From an uncultured Clostridia bacterium (GTDB lineage: Bacteria; Bacillota; Clostridia; Oscillospirales; Acutalibacteraceae), in the NCBI GenBank assembly GCA_937884995.1, contig CAKZZL010000019.1, positions 1-25,530 of the forward strand: a stretch of 25,530 nt of DNA, read 5' to 3'. The position numbers and the translations under genes were made by a program. Under the pieces are notes generated by a model, which was given only the letters and a program-made list of their open reading frames with translations, was not told the DNA's origin and searched no databases. Positions 13,076-21,387 of the stretch are shown piece after piece; within the stretch, counting starts at the first letter, position 1; every line of letters begins with the position of its first letter.

Positions 13076-13498
13076 TTATTTTTTTGCTGCCTTAGGACGT
13101 TTAGCGCCGTATTTTGAGCGGCTCTGCATTCTTCCCGTAACACCTTGAGTATCAAGTGTACCACGGATAATGTGGTAACGAACACCGGGAAGGTCCTTAA
13201 CACGGCCGCCACGGATAAGAACAACAGAGTGTTCCTGGAGATTATGTCCTACACCCGGAATATATGCAGAAACTTCAATTCCGTTTGTCAGACGTACTCT
13301 GGCAAGTTTACGAAGCGCTGAATTAGGCTTCTTAGGAGTATCAGTTTTAACTACTGTACAAACGCCTCTCTTCTGCGGAGAGTTATTCTGTGTAACAACG
13401 TTTTTCTTAGAGTTGAGACCTCTTCCGAGAGCCGGAGCCTTTGACTTTTTCTCCTGTGTCTGTCTACCATTGCGAACGAGTTGGTTAAAGGTTGGCAT
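13076..13498 (-). CDS. rpsL: Ribosomal protein S12
   Basis: Decoding-centre protein of the 30S subunit, 140 residues, normal for Firmicutes (longer than the 124 of Escherichia coli because of an N-terminal insertion). The universal TPKKPNSALRK motif (54-64) and GGRVKDLPGVRYH are intact. The lysines at the positions linked to streptomycin resistance are wild type (Lys57 corresponds to Lys43 of Escherichia coli). The ATG follows GGGGGTG by about 10 bases. It is the first gene of the rpsL-rpsG-fusA transcript, with a structured leader and its own promoter, separated from rpoC by a terminator. Confidence 0.98.
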   Translation of the reverse strand: MPTFNQLVRNGRQTQEKKSKAPALGRGLNSKKNVVTQNNSPQKRGVCTVVKTDTPKKPNSALRKLARVRLTNGIEVSAYIPGVGHNLQEHSVVLIRGGRVKDLPGVRYHIIRGTLDTQGVTGRMQSRSKYGAKRPKAAKK

Positions 13499-13582
13499 AC
13501 TTTCTATTCACCCCCATATATCAATATTTTTCGCCCTTTTTAAAAACGGGCATAAGTCACCTGCGGGCAAAAGTCCGCATGC
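13499..13582 (-). promoter_or_regulatory. Structured 5' leader of the rpsL operon
   Basis: From the predicted start near 13582 the leader holds two hairpins: TGCGG/CCGCA (plus arms 13562-13566 and 13575-13579), and GCCC/GGGC around a T5A5 core (13533-13551, one bulged base). The rpsL ribosome binding site follows. No named riboswitch or leader family is recognised. Confidence 0.45.
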
Positions 13583-13588
13583 TCAAGT

Positions 13589-13618
13589 AGTTTACCACTA
13601 ATGCACAATATAAGTCAA
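13589..13618 (-). promoter_or_regulatory. Promoter for rpsL-rpsG-fusA
   Basis: Minus strand TTGACT (13618-13613), 18-base spacer, TAAACT (13594-13589), about 90 bases before the rpsL start. Confidence 0.7.
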
Positions 13619-13639
13619 GTATTTTCTTGCAAAATAGCC

Positions 13640-13680
13640 AAAAAATATCTAACTACCCCGGTATATGTCGGAGTAGTTAG
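13640..13680 (-). terminator. Intrinsic terminator between rpoC and rpsL
   Basis: Minus-strand stem CTAACTACTCCG paired with CGGGGTAGTTAG (plus arms 13649-13660 and 13669-13680, one U-G pair), followed by ATATTTTTT. It lies about 57 bases after the rpoC stop. Confidence 0.88.
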
Positions 13681-13703
13681 TGAATATCATCAAAATATCT
13701 GTG

Positions 13704-13728
13704 TCGGGGAGTCAAAGCGACTCCCCGA
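13704..13728. other. Strong GC hairpin just after rpoC
   Basis: Perfect 10-bp arms TCGGGGAGTC and GACTCCCCGA around a 5-base loop, 9 bases past the rpoC stop. It has no T-tract on either side, so it is more likely a 3'-end stabiliser or pause site acting before the true terminator at 13640-13680. Confidence 0.6.
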
Positions 13729-13737
13729 ATTCTTAAA

Positions 13738-16700
13738 TCATTCTTCTGCTATAACGTCATCAAATGTTTTTTCAATTTCTACATTACCATAACGTCTCAT
13801 GCCAGTTCCTGAAGGCAGAAGCTTACCGATAATAACATTTTCTTTAAGACCGATAAGCGGATCTGTCTTACCGCTGATAGCTGCTTCAGTCAGACTCTTG
13901 GTTGTCTCCTGGAATGAAGCTGCCGACATAAATGAGTTAGTAGCCAAAGCTGCCTTTGTGATACCCAAAAGTACAGGTGAGCAGGTTGCAGGAACGAATT
14001 CCTCTCCTTTGCTTTCAGCATACTCTTTTGCATCTCTGTTTGCCTTATTAACTTCATTTTTATCAATGATTGCATTCGGAAGAAGATCAGTTGAACCTGA
14101 ATCGGTAACTTTAAGCTTTCTTATCATCTGACGTACTATGATTTCAATGTGTTTATCATTGATATCAACACCCTGCATTCTGTAAGTTCTCTGTACTTCT
14201 CTTATGAGGTAATCATGAACTGCTTCAACGCCGTTGATTGCAAGGATATCGCTCGGATTCGGTGAGCCTTCGGTAAGAGCTGTTCCTTTAGTAATCATAA
14301 TCGGGTTGCCCTTATCATCGAATTCATCATTGAATCTCTTGCGGAAGCCATAAGGAATCATATATGTCTTCTCATTGCCGGTTTCGGTATCGGTGATGAC
14401 AATATGTTCATTGCCCTTAACCTCTCTGAACGAAAGCTGTCCGTCAATTTCGGCGAGAATTGCATATGTCTTAGGTTTACGTGCTTCGAAAAGTTCTTCG
14501 ACACGCGGAAGACCTTGTGTAATATCCTGGCTTGATGCGATACCACCGGTATGGAAAGTACGCATCGTAAGCTGTGTACCGGGTTCACCGATAGACTGAG
14601 CAGCAACAATACCTACTGCCTCACCTATTGTAACAGGTCTGCCGGTTGCAAGGTTCACACCATAGCACTTAACGCATACGCCGTGTTCACATTCACATGT
14701 TAAAAGTGAGCGAATCTTGATTCTGCGCTTGGATTCATCTTTGTTTGAATTTACGATATCTGCAACCATCTGGGCTCTCTCTTCTGTGAGAAGCTCATCT
14801 TTTGAAACGATAACTTTGCCCTTCTTATCAACAAAGTCCTCAAAGAGATATCTTCCTGTGAGTCTTTCGCTGAGTGGTTCGATCATCTCATTGCCGTCTT
14901 TGATATCGTATACTTCAATACCATCATGAGCATGGCAGTCTTCCTCACTGATGATAACATCCTGTGAAACGTCAACAAGACGACGGGTCAGATAACCTGA
15001 GTCTGCTGTACGAAGAGCTGTATCTGCAAGTCCTTTGCGGGCACCACGTGAAGAAATGAAGTATTCCAAAACATTAAGTCCTTCACGATAATTAGATCTA
15101 ATAGGCACTTCGATTGTTTTACCTGATGTGTTGGCAATAAGTCCACGCATGCCGGCAAGCTGACGAAGCTGTTGCTCAGAACCACGGGCACCGGAGTCAA
15201 CCATCATATATATAGGATTGTATTTACCAAGATTGTCCTTTAATCCTGCTGCAACCTTATCGGTACATTCTTCCCATACGCCTATGACTGCTCTTGAACG
15301 TTCCTCATCGCTGTAAAGACCATGTGCATAATACTCATTGATAGCGTCAACCTTCCCTTCTGCTTCTTCAAGATATTTGCTCTTTTGAGGTGGTATTGTG
15401 GCGTCGCTTACCGCAACTGTTATACCGCTCTTTGTGGAATACTTATATCCCTGTGACTTGATATCATCAAGCATACGTGAGGATACTGCCGTTCCGTGAA
15501 TCTTTATACATTTATCGATGATTTGTCCGAGTGTCTTTTTGTTTACAAGGAAATCAACTTCCAGTTTGAATGCGTTATCAGGGTCGGATCTGTCAACAAA
15601 TCCCAAATCCTGCGGAATAGGTCTGTTGAATATAACCTTACCGAGAGTTGTGGGAACAAGTTCTGTTCTCATTTCTCCGTCTACTTCCTTGGTCATACGA
15701 ATCTTAATCTTTGAATGAAGAGTGATATCGCCTTCATCATATGCCATAATAGCTTCATCTTCGCTGAGGAATACCTTGCCTTCGCCGGGCTCGTCATTCT
15801 TATCAAGAGTCAGATAATATGAACCGAGGATCATATCCTGTGTAGGAACGCAGACAGGTTTACCGTCTGATGGTTTCAAAAGGTTGTTTGAAGCAAGCAT
15901 TAAAAGTCTTGCCTCTGCCTGTGCTTCTGCAGAAAGCGGTACGTGAACAGCCATCTGGTCTCCGTCGAAGTCGGCATTGAAAGCAGTACATACAAGAGGA
16001 TGAAGTTTAATTGCATGTCCTTCAACAAGTACGGGCTGGAATGCCTGGATACCGAGTCTGTGAAGTGTCGGAGCACGGTTAAGCATTACAGGATGGTCTT
16101 TTATGACCTCTTCAAGTGCATCCCATACGATCTCATTCTGCCTTGCGTTTTCAACCATTTTCTTGGCACGTTTTATATTTAAGTTAGAGTCTTTCTCAAC
16201 AAGTCTGTTCATAACAAAAGGCTTAAAGAGCTCAATTGCCATTTCCTTGGGAAGACCGCATTGATACATCTTAAGTTCCGGTCCTATAACGATAACCGAA
16301 CGTCCTGAATAGTCAACACGCTTACCAAGAAGGTTCTGACGGAAACGTCCCTGCTTACCTTTAAGCATGTCGGAAAGAGACTTGAGCGCTCTGCTGCTGG
16401 GTCCTGTAACAGGACGGCCGCGTCTTCCGTTATCTATGAGGGCGTCAACTGCTTCCTGAAGCATTCTCTTTTCATTACGTACGATAATTTCCGGAGCATT
16501 TTGTTCCTGGAGTTTCTTAAGTCTGTTATTTCTGTTGATAACTCTTCTGTAGAGGTCATTTAAGTCGGAGGTTGCAAAACGTCCGCCGTCAAGCTGTACC
16601 ATAGGACGGATATCCGGAGGGATAACCGGTACAACATCAAGTATCATCCACTCAGGACGATTGCCTGAAAGTTTGAATGCCTCTGCAACAGCAAGTCTTT

Positions 16701-17319
16701 TAAGAAGCTTGCTCTTTCTTTGTCCGTTTGAATTTGCGATTTCTTCTCTGAGTTGTTCGCAAAGTTCTGCAGGATTGATTTCTTCGAGAAGTTTTTTGAT
16801 AGCTTCTGCGCCCATTCCGGCCTCAAAGTCATCTTCATACTTCTCTTTCATGTCCGTATACTCATCTATATTTAAGATCTGTTTCTTCTCAAGTTCTGTA
16901 TCGCCGGGATCTGTAACGATATATCTTGCGAAATAAAGAACTTTCTCAAGATCTCTCGGAGAGAGGTCAAGAAGGAGTCCCATACGTGACGGTGTTCCTT
17001 TGAAATACCATATATGAGATACAGGAGTAACGAGCTCGATGTGGCCCATCCTTTCACGTCTTACTTCCTTACGTGTAACCTCAACGCCGCATCTGTCGCA
17101 TACTTTGCCTAAGTAACGGATCTTCTTGTATTTACCGCATGAGCACTCCAAATCTTTTTGGGGCCCGAATATTTTTTCACAGAAAAGGCCTTCCTTTTCA
17201 GGCTTCAATGTACGGTAATTTATTGTTTCAGGCTTTGTAACCTCACCATATGACCATTCTCTAATCTTTTCCGGAGAGGCAAGACTGATTTTTATTGAGT
17301 CAAATGTCTTATTTTCCAT
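13738..17319 (-). CDS. rpoC: DNA-directed RNA polymerase subunit beta'
   Basis: Largest catalytic subunit of RNA polymerase, 1193 residues, the normal Clostridial length without the large insertions seen in some other phyla. The N-terminal zinc ribbon (Cys59, Cys61, Cys74, Cys77), the rudder and lid region with GRRGRPVTGPSSRALKSLSD near 298-317, and the catalytic NADFDGD (448-454) with its three Mg-binding aspartates are visible. The second zinc site CECEHGVCVKCYG and the trigger-loop/bridge-helix region with GEPGTQLTMRTFHTGG follow. The ATG lies 42 bases after rpoB, with which it is co-transcribed. It ends in a hairpin plus terminator that isolates it from the rpsL unit. Confidence 0.99.
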   Translation of the reverse strand: MENKTFDSIKISLASPEKIREWSYGEVTKPETINYRTLKPEKEGLFCEKIFGPQKDLECSCGKYKKIRYLGKVCDRCGVEVTRKEVRRERMGHIELVTPVSHIWYFKGTPSRMGLLLDLSPRDLEKVLYFARYIVTDPGDTELEKKQILNIDEYTDMKEKYEDDFEAGMGAEAIKKLLEEINPAELCEQLREEIANSNGQRKSKLLKRLAVAEAFKLSGNRPEWMILDVVPVIPPDIRPMVQLDGGRFATSDLNDLYRRVINRNNRLKKLQEQNAPEIIVRNEKRMLQEAVDALIDNGRRGRPVTGPSSRALKSLSDMLKGKQGRFRQNLLGKRVDYSGRSVIVIGPELKMYQCGLPKEMAIELFKPFVMNRLVEKDSNLNIKRAKKMVENARQNEIVWDALEEVIKDHPVMLNRAPTLHRLGIQAFQPVLVEGHAIKLHPLVCTAFNADFDGDQMAVHVPLSAEAQAEARLLMLASNNLLKPSDGKPVCVPTQDMILGSYYLTLDKNDEPGEGKVFLSEDEAIMAYDEGDITLHSKIKIRMTKEVDGEMRTELVPTTLGKVIFNRPIPQDLGFVDRSDPDNAFKLEVDFLVNKKTLGQIIDKCIKIHGTAVSSRMLDDIKSQGYKYSTKSGITVAVSDATIPPQKSKYLEEAEGKVDAINEYYAHGLYSDEERSRAVIGVWEECTDKVAAGLKDNLGKYNPIYMMVDSGARGSEQQLRQLAGMRGLIANTSGKTIEVPIRSNYREGLNVLEYFISSRGARKGLADTALRTADSGYLTRRLVDVSQDVIISEEDCHAHDGIEVYDIKDGNEMIEPLSERLTGRYLFEDFVDKKGKVIVSKDELLTEERAQMVADIVNSNKDESKRRIKIRSLLTCECEHGVCVKCYGVNLATGRPVTIGEAVGIVAAQSIGEPGTQLTMRTFHTGGIASSQDITQGLPRVEELFEARKPKTYAILAEIDGQLSFREVKGNEHIVITDTETGNEKTYMIPYGFRKRFNDEFDDKGNPIMITKGTALTEGSPNPSDILAINGVEAVHDYLIREVQRTYRMQGVDINDKHIEIIVRQMIRKLKVTDSGSTDLLPNAIIDKNEVNKANRDAKEYAESKGEEFVPATCSPVLLGITKAALATNSFMSAASFQETTKSLTEAAISGKTDPLIGLKENVIIGKLLPSGTGMRRYGNVEIEKTFDDVIAEE

Positions 17320-17361
17320 TTATGGTAGCCCTTCTTCCTTAACTAATAATGTCGGAATCTT

Positions 17362-20300
17362 TTATTCCATGTCCTCATCTGCGCCGTATGTCTGCATCAG
17401 AATTTCCTGGCTGTCGATGTCTTCGCTGTTAACTATTTCAAAGCCTTCAGCGCCTGAATCATAGTCATTAACCATTTCTTCTTCCTCAGCATCCTGGCTT
17501 CTGTATGCATTGTTATCTTGCTCTAAGCTTTGTTGTAAGTCAACATCATTGCCTTCTTCATCAAGTACACGTACATCAAGTGCAAGTGACTGAAGTTCTT
17601 TAATGAGGACTTTAAGTGATTCCGGAATACCTGCTGAAGGAATATTCTCGCCTTTAACAATTGCCTCATATGTCTTACGGCGTCCTAAAAGGTCGTCGGA
17701 CTTAACTGTAAGAATTTCCTGAAGTGTATAAGCTGCGCCGTATGCTTCAAGGGCCCAAACTTCCATCTCACCGAATCTCTGTCCGCCGAACTGAGCTTTA
17801 CCTCCCAGCGGTTGCTGAGTAACAAGTGAATATGGACCTATTGAACGTGCGTGCATCTTATCATCAACAAGGTGGTGAAGTTTCAGATAGTACATAATTC
17901 CGACTGTAACAGGGTTATCAAATTTAAGACCAGTTCTTCCGTCAGTAAGAATTGATTTACCATCTTCACGATAGCCTGCTTCTTTGAGTGCCTCACGTAT
18001 ATCTTCCTCATGAGCTCCGTCAAATACAGGAGTTGCAATCTTTTGTCCAAGTTTTCTGAATGCAAACCCGAGATGAACCTCAAGAACCTGTCCGATGTTC
18101 ATACGTGAAGGAACGCCCAGAGGATTAAGAACGATATCAAGAGGTGTACCGTCATCAAGGAAAGGCATATCTTCCTGAGGAAGAACTCTTGAAACAACGC
18201 CCTTATTACCATGACGACCGGCCATCTTATCGCCGACTGACAACTTTCTCTTTTGAGCTACATAGCAACGTACTACCTCATGAACGCCGGGGTTGAGTTC
18301 GTCGCTGTCCTGTCTTGTAAATATCTGAACGTCAACAACAACGCCGTATTCACCATGAGGAACGCGAAGTGAAGTGTCTCTTACTTCGTTTGCCTTCTCA
18401 CCGAAGATTGCACGAAGGAGTTTTTCTTCTGCGGTTGTTGTCTCAGATTCACCCTTAGGTGTAACTTTACCTACAAGGATATCGCCTGAATGGACCTCTG
18501 CACCTATGCGGATAATTCCGTTTTCGTCAAGGTCTCTTAACGCATCCTCACCGACGTTCGGAATATCTCTGGTGATTGTCTCCGGTCCGAGCTTTGTGTC
18601 TCTTGCCTCAATTTCGAATTCCTCAATATGGATAGATGTATATACATCATCTCTTACGAGTTTTTCATTGATAAGGACAGCATCCTCGTAGTTGTAGCCT
18701 TCCCATGTCATGAATCCGATAAGAGCATTCTTACCAAGAGAAATCTCGCCGTTTGATGTAGCCGGACCGTCAGCGATTACTTCGCCTTCCTTTATATCCT
18801 GACCGATGGAAACGATAGGTCTCTGATTCATACATGTATCCTGGTTTGAACGGATGAACTTTGTAAGTTCATATTCATCCTTCTCGCCGTTTTTAAGTGT
18901 AATTGTAATATGTTTTGCATCAACCTGTGTAACTTTACCTGCATGTTTTGCAAGAACAACCGTACCTGAGTCGATCGCAGCTTTATATTCCATTCCGGTA
19001 CCTACGATGGGTGATTCCGTTGTAAGAAGCGGCACTGCCTGCTTCTGCATGTTTGAACCCATAAGAGCACGGTTCGCGTCATCGTTCTCAAGGAAAGGAA
19101 TCATGGCAGTTGCAACAGATACAAGCATTCTCGGTGATACGTCCATATAGTCTGCCTCGCTTGCAGATACTTCACGGAAGTCTCCTCTTTCACGAACGAT
19201 GACTTTGGAATTTTTGAAATGTCCTTTTTCATCGAGTGGAGAGTTTGCCTGTGCAACTTTGTAGTTATCTTCTACATCGGCAGTCATGTATTCAACTTCT
19301 TCGAGTACTCTGCCTGACTTTTTGTCGATCTTACGGTAAGGAGCCTCAATAAAGCCATACTTATTGATTCTTGCGAATGTTGCAAGATAGGAAATAAGGC
19401 CGATGTTAGGTCCTTCAGGTGTCTCTATAGGACACATTCTGCCGTAGTGTGAATAGTGAACGTCACGCACTTCGAATCCTGCACGGTCTCTTGAAAGTCC
19501 ACCGGGGCCGAGTGCTGAAAGTCTTCTCTTGTGAGTAAGTTCTGCAAGAGGGTTGGTTTGATCCATGAACTGGGACAAGGGGTTGGAGCCGAAGAACTCT
19601 CTTATGGCAGCCATGATAGGTCTGCTGTTTATGAGACTTGACCAGCCGTCTGTTCCGTCTTCGCCGTCAGAAACCTGAATCTGATTGAGACGTTCTTTTA
19701 TATTCCTTTCCATATGAGCAAAGCCTATACGGAACTGGTTCTGTAAGAGTTCTCCAACAGAACGGATTCTACGGTTGCCAAGGTGATCGATATCATCGAT
19801 TGAACCCACACCGTATTCAAGACCATTTAAATAGTTTATGGATGCGAATATATCATCTTTTGTAATATGTTTCGGAATGAGGTCATCAGAGCGGTTTTCG
19901 AGTTCTTCTTTCAAATCTTTCTTCTTGCTTCCGCATTTATCAAGGATTTCCATAAGAACATCAAAACTTACTTTCTCATTGATGCCTATTTCGTCAAGTT
20001 CATCTTCCTTGAACATAGGAAGATATGGAGCAAAATCAACCATTCCGTTGGATATGACTTTAACGTCCTGCCCTTCCACATCAAGAAGAACCTCGCTGAT
20101 GCCTGCCTGCTCAATCTCATATGCTTTTTCGGGGCTGATTTTTTCTCCGGGTTCAGCAAAGACCTCGCCGTTTCTGTCGACAACCGGCTCTTTGACAATC
20201 CTATTCTCGATTCTCTTTGCGATTGCGAGTTTCTTGTTATATTTATATCTTCCGACTCTTGAAAGGTCGTATCTGTGTTCATCAAAGAATAAGGAATCGA

Positions 20301-21069
20301 TGTGCTGTTGAGCTGTGTCTACAGTCGGAGGCTCATTCGGTCTGAGTTTCTTATATACTTCTATTAACGCCTGTTCGGTGTTAACGGTGGAATCTTTTTC
20401 GAGTGTGGCTTTGATTCTCTTGTCGTAGCCGAAATATTCATCGATTTCCGCATTGGAGCCTAGGCCCAGTGCTCTGATGAAAGTAGTGATGTATATTTTT
20501 CTGTTTTTGTCGATCTTAACATAGAATATGTCATTTTGATCTGTTTCGTATTCGAGCCATGCACCTCGGTTCGGAATTACAGTTGTACTGTAAAGTTCTT
20601 TACCTGTCTTGTCATGCTCCATGCCGAAGTATACGCTTGGTGAACGTACAAGCTGTGAAATAATGACACGTTCTGCACCATTGATGATGAAAGAACCGCT
20701 GTCTGTCATAAGCGGGAAGTCGCCGAGATATATATCCTCGCGTTCCTTAACTTCACCTGTCTGCTTGTTTATCATTCTTGCAGTTGCTTTGATAGGTGCA
20801 GAATAAGTAGCGCTTCTCTTCTTGCATTCTTCAATAGTGTACTTTGGTTTTTCATCCATATGATAATCTATGAATGAAATCTCAATGTTTCCTGAAAAGT
20901 CTGTGATAGCATCCATGTCACGGAATACTTCTTTCAGGCCAGTTTCAAGGAACCAGCGATAAGAGTCTTTCTGTACTTCAAGAAGGTTAGGCATTTGCAT
21001 AACTTCTTCAATCTTTGAAAAACTCATACGGGTATTGTTGCCAAGTTTTACCGGTTTGACATTTACCAT
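17362..21069 (-). CDS. rpoB: DNA-directed RNA polymerase subunit beta
   Basis: Second-largest RNA polymerase subunit, about 1235 residues. Typical blocks are visible: MPNLLEVQKDSYRWFL near the start, GSFIINGAERVIISQLVRSPSVYF, the rifampicin-binding cluster LSQFMDQTNPLAELTHKRRLSALGPGG around residue 497 with wild-type Asp, His and Ser positions, and the C-terminal GKAQFGGQRFGEMEVWALEAYGAA, followed by an acidic tail of about 50 residues. The start is less certain than usual. I chose the ATG at 21069 (MVNVKPVKLG), but the nearest GGAG ends 13 bases upstream, rather far; an in-frame GTG at 21081 is only one base from the same GGAG. It begins its own operon: the divergent gene to its right is a beta-galactosidase, not rplL. 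Confidence 0.98.
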   Translation of the reverse strand: MVNVKPVKLGNNTRMSFSKIEEVMQMPNLLEVQKDSYRWFLETGLKEVFRDMDAITDFSGNIEISFIDYHMDEKPKYTIEECKKRSATYSAPIKATARMINKQTGEVKEREDIYLGDFPLMTDSGSFIINGAERVIISQLVRSPSVYFGMEHDKTGKELYSTTVIPNRGAWLEYETDQNDIFYVKIDKNRKIYITTFIRALGLGSNAEIDEYFGYDKRIKATLEKDSTVNTEQALIEVYKKLRPNEPPTVDTAQQHIDSLFFDEHRYDLSRVGRYKYNKKLAIAKRIENRIVKEPVVDRNGEVFAEPGEKISPEKAYEIEQAGISEVLLDVEGQDVKVISNGMVDFAPYLPMFKEDELDEIGINEKVSFDVLMEILDKCGSKKKDLKEELENRSDDLIPKHITKDDIFASINYLNGLEYGVGSIDDIDHLGNRRIRSVGELLQNQFRIGFAHMERNIKERLNQIQVSDGEDGTDGWSSLINSRPIMAAIREFFGSNPLSQFMDQTNPLAELTHKRRLSALGPGGLSRDRAGFEVRDVHYSHYGRMCPIETPEGPNIGLISYLATFARINKYGFIEAPYRKIDKKSGRVLEEVEYMTADVEDNYKVAQANSPLDEKGHFKNSKVIVRERGDFREVSASEADYMDVSPRMLVSVATAMIPFLENDDANRALMGSNMQKQAVPLLTTESPIVGTGMEYKAAIDSGTVVLAKHAGKVTQVDAKHITITLKNGEKDEYELTKFIRSNQDTCMNQRPIVSIGQDIKEGEVIADGPATSNGEISLGKNALIGFMTWEGYNYEDAVLINEKLVRDDVYTSIHIEEFEIEARDTKLGPETITRDIPNVGEDALRDLDENGIIRIGAEVHSGDILVGKVTPKGESETTTAEEKLLRAIFGEKANEVRDTSLRVPHGEYGVVVDVQIFTRQDSDELNPGVHEVVRCYVAQKRKLSVGDKMAGRHGNKGVVSRVLPQEDMPFLDDGTPLDIVLNPLGVPSRMNIGQVLEVHLGFAFRKLGQKIATPVFDGAHEEDIREALKEAGYREDGKSILTDGRTGLKFDNPVTVGIMYYLKLHHLVDDKMHARSIGPYSLVTQQPLGGKAQFGGQRFGEMEVWALEAYGAAYTLQEILTVKSDDLLGRRKTYEAIVKGENIPSAGIPESLKVLIKELQSLALDVRVLDEEGNDVDLQQSLEQDNNAYRSQDAEEEEMVNDYDSGAEGFEIVNSEDIDSQEILMQTYGADEDME

Positions 21070-21237
21070 AATGGTTACCACACTCCGTTCTTTATATTTA
21101 ATTCCTTTTACCGTCTGAAACAGCCGGCGGGGAGATTACAAATTTTTGGCTATTTTTAGCCGTTTTTTTGTGAATATCACTAAGAATTTGAGGCTCTTTT
21201 ATTAGTCCAAACGTATATGTATCCACTATAATAGCAG
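21070..21237 (-). promoter_or_regulatory. Long 5' leader of rpoBC
   Basis: About 165 bases lie between the predicted transcription start and the rpoB start codon. Two small stems are visible: GGCTA/TAGCC (21148-21161) and CCG-CTG/CAG-CGG with one internal mismatch (21111-21127). The first is followed on the plus strand by a T7 run, so it could also stop antisense transcription heading towards the beta-galactosidase gene. No known leader class is recognised. Confidence 0.45.
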
Positions 21238-21243
21238 TTTAAA

Positions 21244-21272
21244 ATTATACACAGGTCCGGTCAAATTGTCAA
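21244..21272 (-). promoter_or_regulatory. Consensus promoter for rpoBC, with AT-rich upstream tract
   Basis: Minus strand TTGACA (21272-21267), exactly 17 bases, TATAAT (21249-21244): a perfect sigma-A consensus. Immediately upstream, 21273-21301 is composed of A and T runs that would suit an UP element bound by the polymerase alpha subunits. Confidence 0.88.
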
Positions 21273-21326
21273 CAAAATTTTTTAAGATTTCCAAAAAAAA
21301 ATTCTGTGTTTTTGCAAAATAGTCTA

Positions 21327-21355
21327 TTGTTAAAAATGTCCCTTTGCCATATAAT
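21327..21355 (+). promoter_or_regulatory. Promoter for the beta-galactosidase gene
   Basis: TTGTTA (21327-21332), 17-base spacer, perfect TATAAT (21350-21355), about 32 bases before the start codon. It is back to back with the rpoBC promoter, 54 bases between the -35 boxes. No clear operator palindrome is seen. Confidence 0.7.
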
Positions 21356-21387
21356 ATATATTGTATAAGAAAAACGGGAGGATTTTT

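Noticed and set aside
19838..20311. Plus-strand frames of 131-157 codons opposite rpoB
   Set aside because: Ser/Phe-rich antisense shadows of rpoB; no start signals.
21361..21387. TTG start for the beta-galactosidase
   Set aside because: It lies between the -10 box and the ribosome binding site; the ATG at 21388 has proper spacing.
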